DNA of 64,000 nt, from positions 1,240,001-1,304,000 of the forward strand of contig OOIN01000003.1 in the NCBI GenBank assembly GCA_900323505.1, written 5' to 3'. The stretch comes from Ustilago trichophora. Taxonomy: Eukaryota; Basidiomycota; Ustilaginomycetes; Ustilaginales; Ustilaginaceae. Numbering within the stretch: the first letter of the stretch is position 1; each line of letters begins with the position of its first letter. This document shows positions 52,940-63,480 of the stretch, piece after piece. Below the pieces are notes generated by a model. The model was not told the origin of the DNA. It did no database searches and saw only the letters and a program-made list of their open reading frames with translations. Both the position numbers and the translations under genes were made by a program.

Positions 52940-53754
52940 CTAGGCTGGACGGACGTTTCGTTCTTCGGTTGTGAACTGGAACGTCTTGCCCGAGTGCAGG
53001 TACTGATCTGCAGCATCGTTCGGCACAAAGGGTTCGGTGAGTTTCTGCCGTCTCTGCTCCTTCTTCCGCTCCGTCTTGACTCCGTACCGGTCGTCTCTGT
53101 CCCGAATCATGTTGTCTGGAACTCCGTCGTATTTTGGATCAATGGGCATCATGAGTTTGGGTGGACCGAGCGGAATGTCCGACGAGGGTGGATGCCAGAG
53201 ATGACTGCATGCAACCCATTATAGTGAGACAAAGTGTTAGTTGCAAGACTCCGACAACCACACAGCACCTTCGGGGTCAAAGCTGTTCCTGTATATACTC
53301 ACATTGCCTTTCCGTAAAGTTTTCGGATCCTTGATAGTGCTGCGAGCTCGGCAGCATCTGGAACCGCGCCTCCGGTAGCGCCGTATCCCGCGACTGCTTT
53401 AACTGCATCTTCTGCAGTCTTGAGGGCTCCAGCTGCAGCGTCGGCCACAGCACCAGCTCGTAGACCGACCAGAACCAATGAACCACTCATGACCTCGTGG
53501 ACGTGGGAATGCCAGCACTTTTTCTCGTCTTCGGGCAGCTCAAGGAATTTGTCCTCCGTAATCATGTACTCGATACCAATCAGTTTGGCATCCGGATCGT
53601 CAGAGTCGTAGATCAGGCACTGGAAATGGTCGCCAGACGCGCTGCAGGAGCAGTAGTGGACAGCGGGGACAATTTCGCCTCGTTCGTCGGCGACCACATG
53701 GTACGCTTGAAGTGCTTGATGGATCTTGTCCACCGGTCCGAATCTGTTCACCAT
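52940..53754 (-). CDS. DUF1264 / oil-body-associated-protein (OBAP) family protein, two exons
   Basis: CDS complement(join(52940..53204,53303..53754)), 238 residues, intron 98 bp (GTGAGT ... CATGCAG, phase 2+1). The family pattern is clear: HYCSCSASGDHFQCLIYDSD, AKLIGIEYMITEDKFLELPE, CWHSHVHEVMSGSLVLVG, then across the intron GKAIHLWHPPSSDIPLGPPK and LMMPIDPKYDG. A TTTATAAA element sits about 80 bp upstream (53834-53841), supporting ATG 53754. Plant members localise to lipid bodies; the fungal function is unknown. An Ala-rich insert (~residues 90-130) is unusual. Confidence 0.88.
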
Positions 53755-56700
53755 GATTGGTCTTGTCGATGCAAAAATATGATGTTTGGTCTATTTCCAT
53801 CTTCGGAGCACATACGGCCTCCTCACTCCGATTTATAAAGGATCTCTTCGAGTCGACACTAGTCATCTTTTTCAACCTCAGCAGCGATTCACGGTACATC
53901 TCAGTCAGCATGATCACTACGCCTCTCTCCGATCCGCATATCGTCGATGATCACAATGCGGTGAGAGAGCAAACGATGGAGGCGTAGCTACAATGACGAA
54001 CAATGATGAGTAATTCTGATAGGCTCGTCTGGATGCTGTGCAGCTATTGGAAGTCGGCAAATTTCGCGGCGTGTAAAGGAGAGTATCCGGCGCCTTGAGC
54101 GTTAAAATAGCGTTTAACTACAGTACAGTGCTATACTGTGTACCTTTGGGGGGTTTTTTTTTTCTTTTTTTTTTTTCTTCTTTTTTTCTTCTTTTTTTTT
54201 CTCGGTTCTGTAAACAGCACAGTCAGCTGCTGGTGCTTTATTCGGTCCCGCCGAACGGTTCAACATACTGTACAGCGAATCAAGAATCCACAAAGGAGCA
54301 GCGGCAGCCAAGAACGGCTCAAGTCTTGTTGCCTTTCTTTTCTTTTCGTCTTCTCTCTTGGCAGCAAGCCACCGTAGAGAAGCATCGATATACATTAACT
54401 TATGCACCTGTAACGCAAGCTTCCAACTTTCACCCATTGTTTCGGGATGCTAGATCCACGTAGAGACCCACACTATCCAGCAAAAGGCAGCAACAGCAAC
54501 TCCGCCATTTTGTTCAGGCTGAGACTCTGGTGTTCGTCGAAACGGACAGGATCCGATAATTCGGGCTCAGAACAGCGTGGTCAGAAGACTCGTGGGAGAA
54601 GAAAGGGGGGACTCCGAATCCGATCTGAAAATGCTGCCTGCAATTGCTGCTATGCCGCTGCGGTTACTATGTCTGCTACGACCCTGCTAGCTAAAACCAA
54701 CAATCCCTGATTGCGTTTCAATGTCAAAGTGAAGCTGTTATGCTGCACAAGAGTACATCCGAAGATGCTCCGAAGATGTGTCGGTGTTCGCATGCAGCAA
54801 CGGATGCACGATCGAACGCACTAGAGTAACTTTAGCACGTTATTATAGATTCGCAATCCGAGCTAACCGTTTCGACAAGTGTTTGTGATTGGATCGGAGA
54901 CAGTTGCAGCTGGGTATGGGGAAAGAAGTGAGCCCAAAAGAAAGCAAGACAGGAACAAGAGAGAGAGAGAGAGAGAGATTACCGAAGTGCACTGCACAGT
55001 GAGAACACACAGATGCAAAGCGCTCAAAAGACACGTGGAGCCAAGCGACCAGGCGTGTTTTGTACTGTCATACAATCTTAGTCACAATAAGCTGCACGGG
55101 GATGTTGTATGGCGACCAAGATCTACTCCGGTCGGTCCGACAAGCTAGTGTAGCACTTTATCTCGTGTGCCGCATCAGTAGCGGCAACAGCGGTAGCAGG
55201 AGCAAGGGATCAGAGATCTGATATACTGTATGAAAGTGGGCGGGGCAGTGAGACCCTCGTTCCTGTGCTAGTGCGGTATGCAAGGCTCGAGCGGTGGACA
55301 GCTCCGATCGCTCGCATATGAGACGGTGTCTTGTGCGGCTTAGTATTGCATGGTGTTGAGGCTCAGCGCGACTGGTTCTGAGTCCGACGGCATCCGATGA
55401 TACGCTACTGAGATGGGTGGGAACGAGAAGCAGGACAACGTCGATCGCGCCTAACACTCGATAGCTACTGGCCTTTTTCGAGCTAGGTGCATGCCAAGCA
55501 TGTTGCTATCGAGCTCCGCATTGTTGGTTCGGGCGGCTCAAAGGGATGCTTATGCGGCGAGAGACAGGAAGGTGTGGGTGAAGCTGGGTCGCATGAAATC
55601 GGCAGCCCGCCAACCAGCCATCAATACATGGACGTGCATCTCAAAGTGGTCGCGATGGACCCGAAAAGTAAGAGACATTAAGACGCAATTATCCTGGTCA
55701 CTACAGCCACACTCCAATCGAGCCGAACATGGATTGATTCGTTCGGAAGCAGCCGATGGAGAGGTACGTGTAGTGCATCAGTTCTCGCTTTTTTTGGGAG
55801 GACGTCTGGTCGCGCTATCACTTCTGGGAAATGTGCTTTCACGATCTCTCGCCATAGCAGTACATACAATCCAGTAGATCAGATCTCGAAAAGGCTGCAT
55901 ACGGTAGTCATGTGTTGAGGTGATGCATTCGGCAAGGCAAGGGGAGTACCAAGCATTGATTGCTTCGGCTACGGTTAAGCGAAACAAGACCACATTCTTT
56001 GACATCGCTCCTCGAACGAAACCAAAACGTCTATCAGAGAGAACAAAAAAGAAGAAGAACAAGAGATGGTTTTAGAGCTCAGGCGATGCTGATGCTGGTG
56101 TCGATGCGGATGGCACTTCGTCGGTGGATTCTCATCGCTCCAAGTTGCTGCAGACCAAACCTTGTCTCATTCAGTTGTGCAACTCGGTCGAGACTCCGAA
56201 AAAGCTGCGTATTGGCTGCTAACTTCCAGAGAATTGGGGAAGAACAAAAACCGAAAATTTTGGAGCAACAAGTAGGCACCGGACACGGATGGAGTGTAGA
56301 CAGTTGTGCGTGTGAGGTACAGTACAGTAACAAAGGTTCGGTTTGGGTCACCGGGCAGGGCGTTCAGGGTTTTCTCTTGAAAGAAAAGTGGCAGGCGGGC
56401 ATTGGCGGGCAGCGGCTGTGCAGTACAAATTTCTCTTTTTTCCCCTTTTTTTTTGTTATTTTTTTTTTTTTTGAAACCAGCGCTTGGGAGAGTTGAGAAC
56501 CCGATTTCTGGTTCCACACTGTTGGGCCTGGACTTTTTAGCTCTGTGTAAGTGCTGGTGTTTCTGCTGCTTGCTGCCGACGCAGTGCTTCTACGCTCCTG
56601 CAGAATCGGTGGATCGTCACATCCGCGGTCCCGCAAATTGCGCTAGCCATGTTCGTCGTCGGCCGCTCTAATTTGCTTCTCCCGGACTCAGCGCCGCAAG

Positions 56701-57261
56701 TCCGCTCAGCAACTCTGCAACCCAGGGTAGGTCGCAAGATCTTGGTTCGAGGTTGCATCATGCACCTAATCACAATATCGGCCCGACTCGTTCACTGAGC
56801 TACTACGCCCAGATTTTAGCTAGAGTCTCGTGTCGCCTCGATGCCTTGATTCGGCTGTGCTGATCGTGAACTAGACACGCTACATCAAAGCAGTCAGCAG
56901 TGTCAGTCTCGATATATTTTCTTTTTCTTTTCTGTCGATATACAGTACAGCAAACCTCGGCTAGGGTTTCTCCGCACTCCTCTCTCTCTATGGCTCTCTC
57001 TCTCTGTGGCTCTCCTGTGCCTCATATGGATGATCCATGCCGAACTCTGCTCGATCCAATCTCTGCCTCTCACCTTCACCTCATAACTATTACACACCAT
57101 CATCTCACAACCTTAACCTTCTATCATTGTGGTCTGCGCTCCTAGCTACGCGCGCGTCGTATCTCATCGTCGGGACACGTGCAGCAGAATAGCACCATCA
57201 CATTGTTGCTCAACAGCTACCGGACATTCTCCGCCTCTCATGTCCAAGTCATTGTGAATCC
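53755..57261. other. 3.5-kb non-coding stretch upstream of the Zn2Cys6 regulator
   Basis: No gene is supportable on either strand. It contains a long T/C-rich tract (54147-54201), a (GA)n run (54957-54978), a second T-rich run at 56434-56471 and TACAGTAC-type motifs (about 54121, 56319, 56941). The last ~400 bp are pyrimidine-rich, like a promoter and leader. Its size suggests a large regulatory region or long 5' UTR for the transcription factor, or an unrecognised non-coding RNA. Confidence 0.5.
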
Positions 57262-60200
57262 ATGCCGTCACCAGGCATCTCACACCTCCAGCTTGGCCCG
57301 CCATCGCACATGATGTCGGGTCATCCACTTTCGCCGCAGCGTCGTTCCTACTACGACTATGATCATCCACATCCATCACTCCCGCACCGTGCTCAGCACC
57401 AGCACCCGCACCCGCATCCTCCTCCACAGCAACATCAGCAGCAGCACCATCATCATCATCATAATCCATCTCATCACCATGCCGCTCATTCCGAACTTCA
57501 TCAACCTCATGAGCGCGCAGCTTTGATACCACCCACTTCGGCTACTGCCTATGGCGCTGCTTCTTACGCGCCCCAGCCAAGCTCCAGCGCCCTGCCTCCA
57601 TCCGTGCAGCGACCCATGCATCAGCTCGTTCCGGAACAGCAGCTTCAGCTCGCCAACATCCACCGCTTCACTCCCTCATGTTCGCGTTGTCGTCAAAAAA
57701 AGCTCAAGTGCGATACCAATCTTCCATGCAACCAGTGCATCGCCAAGGGGGTTCACGACGACTGCCGCAAAGATTCTAGGGTGCCCAGAGGCAGGAAGCG
57801 TCCCAAGCTCGCAACCACCTCCTCTGACAAACCAGAGGATGAGATTGTCTCCCTCCGCAAACGCGTCAAGGAGCTCGAAGATAAGCTAGCCCGACAGAGC
57901 GAGCCCGGAACACCATCACAACCCCCCTCTCCTTCCGCTAGCCATCACTTTTCCGACAAACGCTCCGTCTCGTCACGCAAACTCGGCACCAGCTCGCGAG
58001 GCTCCCAGACTACAGGCCCCTCGGAGGTCGGTATCAGCAACTCACGCGATCACTACAGTCCTACTGCTGCATCCTTTGATTCCGACGATGAGGAGCCCGG
58101 CGAGACCGAGCACTCGCTCGTCACCTTGGAGAAGCTCGCCGCTTCCGATCCCCGTGTCAGCGAACCTGGCCACGGCAAATCTATGCATAAGCAGATCAAC
58201 AACGTCCTTCCAACCCAGATTCCGCATGATGGTCCCAACGCCTACTTCGCTGCGCCTGATGCATTGAACGAGCGTATCGAGATCCTCATGCTTGCCAAAC
58301 GCATCGTCCCAGAAAAGAGCATTGTCGACACTCTCCTTCACACCTTCAACATCCGATGTCACTCTCTGGTCGGACGCATCGTACACATGCCTTCGTTTAC
58401 AAAAGACATTCATTTCTTCCTTGACGCTTCCATCGAAGAACTGCTCACTTCGCCTCTCGGAATGTACGACCTTTCGCGCTTCATGATGATCCTCCGTCTC
58501 GGCATGCGCTTCTACCCATGGAAAGGCGGCATGTTCATCGACGACACCACCCCCGAGTTTATCACCATCAATGCCCTTAGGAACCGAGGCGATGACATCT
58601 CCATGCAGTGGCTCAATCTCGCCAAGCGCGCCTTGGCCGCAGATCGCACCTTCAGCCTCGCCTCGCTCAAAGCTATTCAGACCGCTCTTCTCATGATCCT
58701 CGACGGTCGTGATTCTCCCACCTATCTCCGGATGCTTTTGCGCATTTCAATCCAGACAGCCCTCGACATGGGCCTTCACCGTCTCGGCAACGCCATGCCT
58801 TCACCAAGCAATCCAGAAGAGGACATTGTGCGTCTCGAGACCGGTGTTCGCATCTGGTGGTATCTGGTGGTCAAGGACTGGTGCTCAGCACAGCGTGAAG
58901 GCGCTTACACCGTCCATCCAACTCAGATGACCACTCGAAAGCCCTTGCACACCACCGATGCTCGCTTATCTGAAGGAAGAACAGACCAGATCTCGCTCGA
59001 TGACCACTGCGAGACCAGCTACACGCTGTGCCAGATCCAGCTCGCCAATATCATCCGCGAAAGCATCGACCTCCGCAACGAACAGAGCACCCTTGGCGGC
59101 ACCTACGACGTCATCTCGCCCAACAACAAGAAACTGTTGCACGTCAAGCTCGAGACCTTCCTCAGCGACTTGCCTCCCTTCTATCGACTGGGTAGTACCG
59201 AGATGCAACCCGGCGTGCTTGCCGTTCAGAGGTGTCTCCTCCATCAGCAGACTTTCGACGTGCTGCTCAAACTCAACCGCAAGAGTCTCTCTTCGTACAG
59301 CGAGCGCGCTACCTGCGCCCTTTTGGCAGAGCAGATCGTTTCGACGCAAAAGCTCCTTCGCAGCGTGTGCCCTGTCATTGACGGATTCTGGGTCAACTTT
59401 TTGCATCTGTTCGGAGCCACTTTGACTCTGACCATCTCCTTGCTGCTTGACGACGACATGGATGCAGAGACACGCGAGCGCCGTCGCAGTAAAGTCCACA
59501 CGGCTCTAACGACCATGCGAGAGACGCCAGGTTCCGACCGAGGCAGTCGCATCATTGAGATCTTGCTAAAAGAAGAGCAAAAACAGTGGGACACTGGGCT
59601 GCAAGATGGCGACGTCGCTGCGCGCCGTCGTCCGCTCGACTTGGCCACCTTGACTCGACGCATCGTTGCACAAAGCACCGAGCTTGCAGACGCTACTGGC
59701 CGATCCGATAGCGCTGGTCTCATTCCCGTCCCTATCGAGAGCCACACTGCACCTGCCAGAGGTGCTGCCAACCTGACCTGGGACACGACGCCCGACGAGT
59801 CGATCATCCCGGCCTTTGCCTCTTCTTGGGGCGCAGTGGCGACTGACCCTACCGATCCCACGGGTATCATTGCCTCATTTGGCGAAGCGCCCAATTATAC
59901 CTCAAACGGTCTCTTCCCATCTGAGCCACACATCGCTCACAGGTCACGACCTTATGAGCACAGCCTGCGCCCGTGGCAGGAGCCAAGCCACCTTCAGCAA
60001 AGCTCGTCTTCTTCAGGCGTCGAGAACAATCTGTGGGATTGGGTCTTCTCGCAAGCTGCGCTCCTGCATGGACCTGAACCGCCTGTCGAAGGACCACAGA
60101 AAACACGCCCCGAGTCAAGCGTAACTAGGACCTCGTCGAGTCACTCTCGCACCATGCCGTCGCCACTGTCCCCGCAGGCTGAGCAGGTGCCACGACGTCC

Positions 60201-60471
60201 ACAAAGCTCAGGCTCTTACAACGACTCGGCAACTTCCTCGTCCCACCTTCAACCCCACCCTCACGCTCATCACCGCCCGTATCCCCAATCGCCTCAATCT
60301 CACCATCGCTCACCATCGGTACTCTCAGCTACACACGAGCAATCAATGCTCCCGCCTCCTCCACAGCTAGACCGCGCCGACCCAGTCAGCCGCATCGAAC
60401 CTTCGCATCTGTACACATCCCGACCTGGAGGCCCCGGTCGCCACTACCCAGACTACCGTCCCGAGTATTGA
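57262..60471 (+). CDS. Zn(II)2Cys6 binuclear-cluster transcription factor
   Basis: A single exon of 1069 residues. The N-terminal ~125 residues are His/Pro/Gln-rich with a run of six His. The Zn2Cys6 cluster is at ~140-168 (CSRCRQKKLKCDTNLPCNQC ... DDC) with six cysteines in the canonical spacing, followed by a basic linker (RGRKRPKL) and a short coiled coil (EIVSLRKRVKELEDKLARQ) for dimerisation. A Fungal_trans middle-homology region spans ~345-640 (SLVGRIVHMPSF, ALDMGLHRLG, RIWWYLVVKDW). The tail is Ser/His/Pro-rich. No intron is needed. The target pathway cannot be told from sequence. Confidence 0.92.
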   Translation: MPSPGISHLQLGPPSHMMSGHPLSPQRRSYYDYDHPHPSLPHRAQHQHPHPHPPPQQHQQQHHHHHHNPSHHHAAHSELHQPHERAALIPPTSATAYGAASYAPQPSSSALPPSVQRPMHQLVPEQQLQLANIHRFTPSCSRCRQKKLKCDTNLPCNQCIAKGVHDDCRKDSRVPRGRKRPKLATTSSDKPEDEIVSLRKRVKELEDKLARQSEPGTPSQPPSPSASHHFSDKRSVSSRKLGTSSRGSQTTGPSEVGISNSRDHYSPTAASFDSDDEEPGETEHSLVTLEKLAASDPRVSEPGHGKSMHKQINNVLPTQIPHDGPNAYFAAPDALNERIEILMLAKRIVPEKSIVDTLLHTFNIRCHSLVGRIVHMPSFTKDIHFFLDASIEELLTSPLGMYDLSRFMMILRLGMRFYPWKGGMFIDDTTPEFITINALRNRGDDISMQWLNLAKRALAADRTFSLASLKAIQTALLMILDGRDSPTYLRMLLRISIQTALDMGLHRLGNAMPSPSNPEEDIVRLETGVRIWWYLVVKDWCSAQREGAYTVHPTQMTTRKPLHTTDARLSEGRTDQISLDDHCETSYTLCQIQLANIIRESIDLRNEQSTLGGTYDVISPNNKKLLHVKLETFLSDLPPFYRLGSTEMQPGVLAVQRCLLHQQTFDVLLKLNRKSLSSYSERATCALLAEQIVSTQKLLRSVCPVIDGFWVNFLHLFGATLTLTISLLLDDDMDAETRERRRSKVHTALTTMRETPGSDRGSRIIEILLKEEQKQWDTGLQDGDVAARRRPLDLATLTRRIVAQSTELADATGRSDSAGLIPVPIESHTAPARGAANLTWDTTPDESIIPAFASSWGAVATDPTDPTGIIASFGEAPNYTSNGLFPSEPHIAHRSRPYEHSLRPWQEPSHLQQSSSSSGVENNLWDWVFSQAALLHGPEPPVEGPQKTRPESSVTRTSSSHSRTMPSPLSPQAEQVPRRPQSSGSYNDSATSSSHLQPHPHAHHRPYPQSPQSHHRSPSVLSATHEQSMLPPPPQLDRADPVSRIEPSHLYTSRPGGPGRHYPDYRPEY

Positions 60472-60993
60472 AAACAAGATCCTGGGAGAAGGATTCCCGA
60501 TTCCCGATCGCTCTATCACCGCTGGGGCACAGACTTCAGTCGTGACCATCTCAATGCTGTTGCTACGTATAATGCTCCTCTGTATCTGTCTCCATATCGG
60601 ACCTTAACTCCATTTCCTATTACCCGTTTGCTTCAGTGCTTTAGTTTTAAAGTAAACCTTCCCGTAATGCTCGCATGTATTCCTAGTGTAGACTTAATTA
60701 TACCTTTTTCATTGTCTGTTGCTTCCTGACGTTCTTTTTTTTTGTCTGAATTTGCTGGTGGGTTTGGACGATGTCAATCCGCTCTGTTGGATAAGAAACG
60801 TTCTATCTGTAACGAAAGCACTTTTCATCAATCTCATCACTCCTACTCTGACTTGTTTGTCTTTGAACAAATGCCTCTCGAGTTTATGTTTAACTCGAAT
60901 CGACTCAAGATGGTATACCAAAAATGTTTTCCATCTACAACGGTCGGCCGGAAACAGAGTACATCAGTGTGGAAGTATTCGCAAACACAGACG
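60472..60993. other. 3' flank of the transcription factor, no gene seen
   Basis: A 522-bp, relatively AT-rich flank up to the transposon target site. Confidence 0.6.
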
Positions 60994-60995
60994 TA

Positions 60996-61037
60996 ACGTA
61001 ATTACAGTAGTACCGACGCGGATGTAGTACCGACGCG
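60996..61037 (+). repeat. Left terminal inverted repeat of the pogo-like element
   Basis: 42 bp with an internal double motif GTAGTACCGACGCG. Paired with 63205-63246. Confidence 0.93.
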
Positions 61038-61170
61038 TTCGCCGAGCTTAATTTTCAGTCTGATGGTAGTACTTGGCGTGATCGCGATCTCAGCAGTCTG
61101 TGAATCAATCCGAGTCAAACTTCAATGGTGTGTTCCTGAGATGCTATGATACATGTTGAGCTAAACAGAA

Positions 61171-63127
61171 TCAAAGTCGGACGCGTGATGAGCTTGCTAC
61201 TGGCATGATATCAAAGAAACCAAAGCCACCAAGGTCATCGTCATTGATGGCGTCGAGAGACAGTTCAGGATCGATATTGTTGGTGATACTTGGCTCTGCA
61301 GGTGTAGCAGAGATGCTTGGTGATGCCGAGAGCCCTTCGTCGCCATCATGAGGTGCTTCGTCGCCATCAGGAACTGCTTCGTCGCCATCAGGAACTGCCT
61401 CGGCATCCTCGGCCTCCTCCTCTCGAGTGTTCCTACCCTTGTATGCTCCCTTTCCAACTAAGTTTTGCTCTGCCTCCGCCCTCGTGATCATCTTTGTCCG
61501 TGTTAATACCCTCTGATCACCATCCTTCCTCTTCTTGCCCCTCCTCGTCGACGTTTTGTTCCTTCGCTCCAGCTCCGATCGCAAGAGGTCAACTTCAACC
61601 CGAGAAGCTGCAAGTGCTGTTTCCGTCTGTGCATGTGCTTGTGAGATTGAGTTTCCGAGCTTTCGGGCCTCACGTGGGTTCTGTTCCTGAGCTAGAATTG
61701 CGACGGTGGTTTCGAAGACAGTCCGTGAATCCGGTACGGCACGTTCCTGCAGCGGCTGCCGGTGTTGCTGCGTTCCTGACCCGGGTAGTCGGTCAAGTAC
61801 CTTATTTGCACTCGGATTAAGTGTATGCACTCGGATTAAGTGTGATTCCGCTGTCGGAGAAGGCCTTCCGGGCTCGTGCCTGCGTCAGAACCTTCTCTCG
61901 TGCCTGGGCGTACATCGTAACAAACATTGGCTTGTCAACGTCGCTCACGTGGGTCGCGGCGTCCGAGATCAGACGCTTGACCGAAGCCGAAAGTGGGCCA
62001 AAGATCGACACATCCAGGGGTTGCATCATGTGGGTTGCATGAGCTGGAAGCAGGAACGGAATGATGTTCCTGTTCCAGCAAAGGTCGAGGAACGGCGCAC
62101 TGGTGTGAGACTTGTGGCCGTCGATGATGAGCAAGCGCCAAGTTGATGGCGTCGACGGCCTTGTCTCTGGCTCAAAGATGGTTTCAAGCCATTCCAGACC
62201 GAGTGCGTGGGACGTCCAGCCGTTGTCGGTCTTGGCAAACCTCCAGGAATTTGGTACACCTTCCATTCGCCGCTGCTCTCCAACTGTGTGGACCCGGCCT
62301 TTGGTGATAACGAGCGGCGATAGTACCTGACCGCCGCTTCCGATGCACTCAATTATAGTTGCTGATTCTCGTGTTCCTGGCTGTGCCTTGTACCGAGCTG
62401 CTGGTTTGCCGGAAGGCACAATGATCCGCTCGCTTCTGGCCTGACCAAACATGAACCCTGTTTCATCCATATTGTATATGTTTGTGGATGCTACATTGTA
62501 CTCATGCATAATATCAGCCAAACGATTGAACCATTCCTTTATTACAGTCTCAGTAGCTCCGGAAAGCCGGGCATTGTCCAGGCACCGAGACCAATGGGAC
62601 CGAATTGTCGGGTGCCGAAGCAGGAATGCCTGCAGCCACGTGTGTGTGACGTTTGTGGCTTGGCAACGAGCAGGATCGGAACGAATGATATTGTTGGCGT
62701 GCTCACAGAGAAGCGCCGGTGTCAGGGCAAAGCCGCTGCAGGCACGACGGCGGATGAACTCAAGCAGACCCGACTCTTCGGTTGGAGTAAGGCGTTGCAG
62801 ATGGCTTTGAGCTCGGACTTTCGGCTGACGGCCTTGCCTCCGGTGGCGCAAGCTCGCTTCCGGAACACTGTTTGCTGCTGCGGCTTGTCGGATGCTGTCA
62901 TGCTGTCCATTATCGAGCTCCAAGGATGCTCGCTGCAGCCGAACCTCACGTGTCGCGATCAGCCGCTGACGCCGCTCGGAAGGCCACAGAGCACTTCGAG
63001 AAAGGGCGTTGCGGCATGCTGATGACCAGAAATGCAGAAGAATAGAGTTATATTGTGGAATTGAGTGGTATTGGAGGTTTATCCGATGATGATGAGGGGT
63101 TCCGGAAAGTCGGATGGTGGGTCTCAT
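61171..63127 (-). pseudogene. pogo-like DDE transposase gene, frameshifted by a 19-bp tandem duplication
   Basis: The first part runs from ATG 63127 to TAA 61817: a CENP-B-type HTH (SIRQAAAANSVPEASLRHRR, then RLTPTEESGLLEFIRRRACS) and a DDE domain with YNMDETGFMFG, LLIIDGHKSHTS and LLPAHATHMMQPLDVSIFGP. The frame stops early just after GITLNPSA. The missing C-terminus is intact in another frame to 61171 (NKVLDRLPGSGTQQHRQPL onward, Glu/Asp-rich with three short tandem repeats around VPDGDEA). The cause is visible: a 19-bp unit at 61807-61825 is repeated at 61826-61844. All catalytic acidic residues lie in the first part, so a truncated protein might still be made. Confidence 0.9.
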
Positions 63128-63204
63128 GCAGGCTTCGGACAAACACAGACGCGATCATATGGGGGTACTAACATCAGATTGGTGGGAACTCGGAAATGAC
63201 TCGG

Positions 63205-63246
63205 CGCGTCGGTACTACATACGCGTCGGTACTACTGTAATTACGT
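63205..63246 (-). repeat. Right terminal inverted repeat of the pogo-like element
   Basis: The reverse complement of the left TIR with one visible difference; flanked by TA at 63247-63248. Confidence 0.93.
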
Positions 63247-63480
63247 TATCCACAAAATTGAACAATCTTTTTTTGCTTGCTGAAACGAGCGAGACCATAG
63301 GAGAAACCAGAACCGATTTGACAAAAGTGTACTTAGTTGGGATCCTATTCGAGCTAAAAAAAAGGCTTTTTGACTCGGGATCGACCTTCTTTCTTCCGCA
63401 AATCATAATGAATGGTGGTGATGAATGGTGATACTGAACAATCAAGATTCCATGACGATTGCCAAACCTCAAGCGACGAT

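Larger units (their letters stand above)
60994..63248 (-). mobile_element. pogo/Fot1-type Tc1-mariner DNA transposon with 42-bp TIRs
   Basis: The left TIR is 60996-61037 and the right TIR 63205-63246, each 42 bp, beginning ACGTAATTACAGTAGTACC and differing at one visible position (G versus T at the 26th base). Each TIR contains the submotif GTAGTACCGACGCG twice. TA dinucleotides flank both ends (60994-60995, 63247-63248), the expected target duplication of the superfamily. It carries one minus-strand transposase gene, split by a small duplication. Confidence 0.93.
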
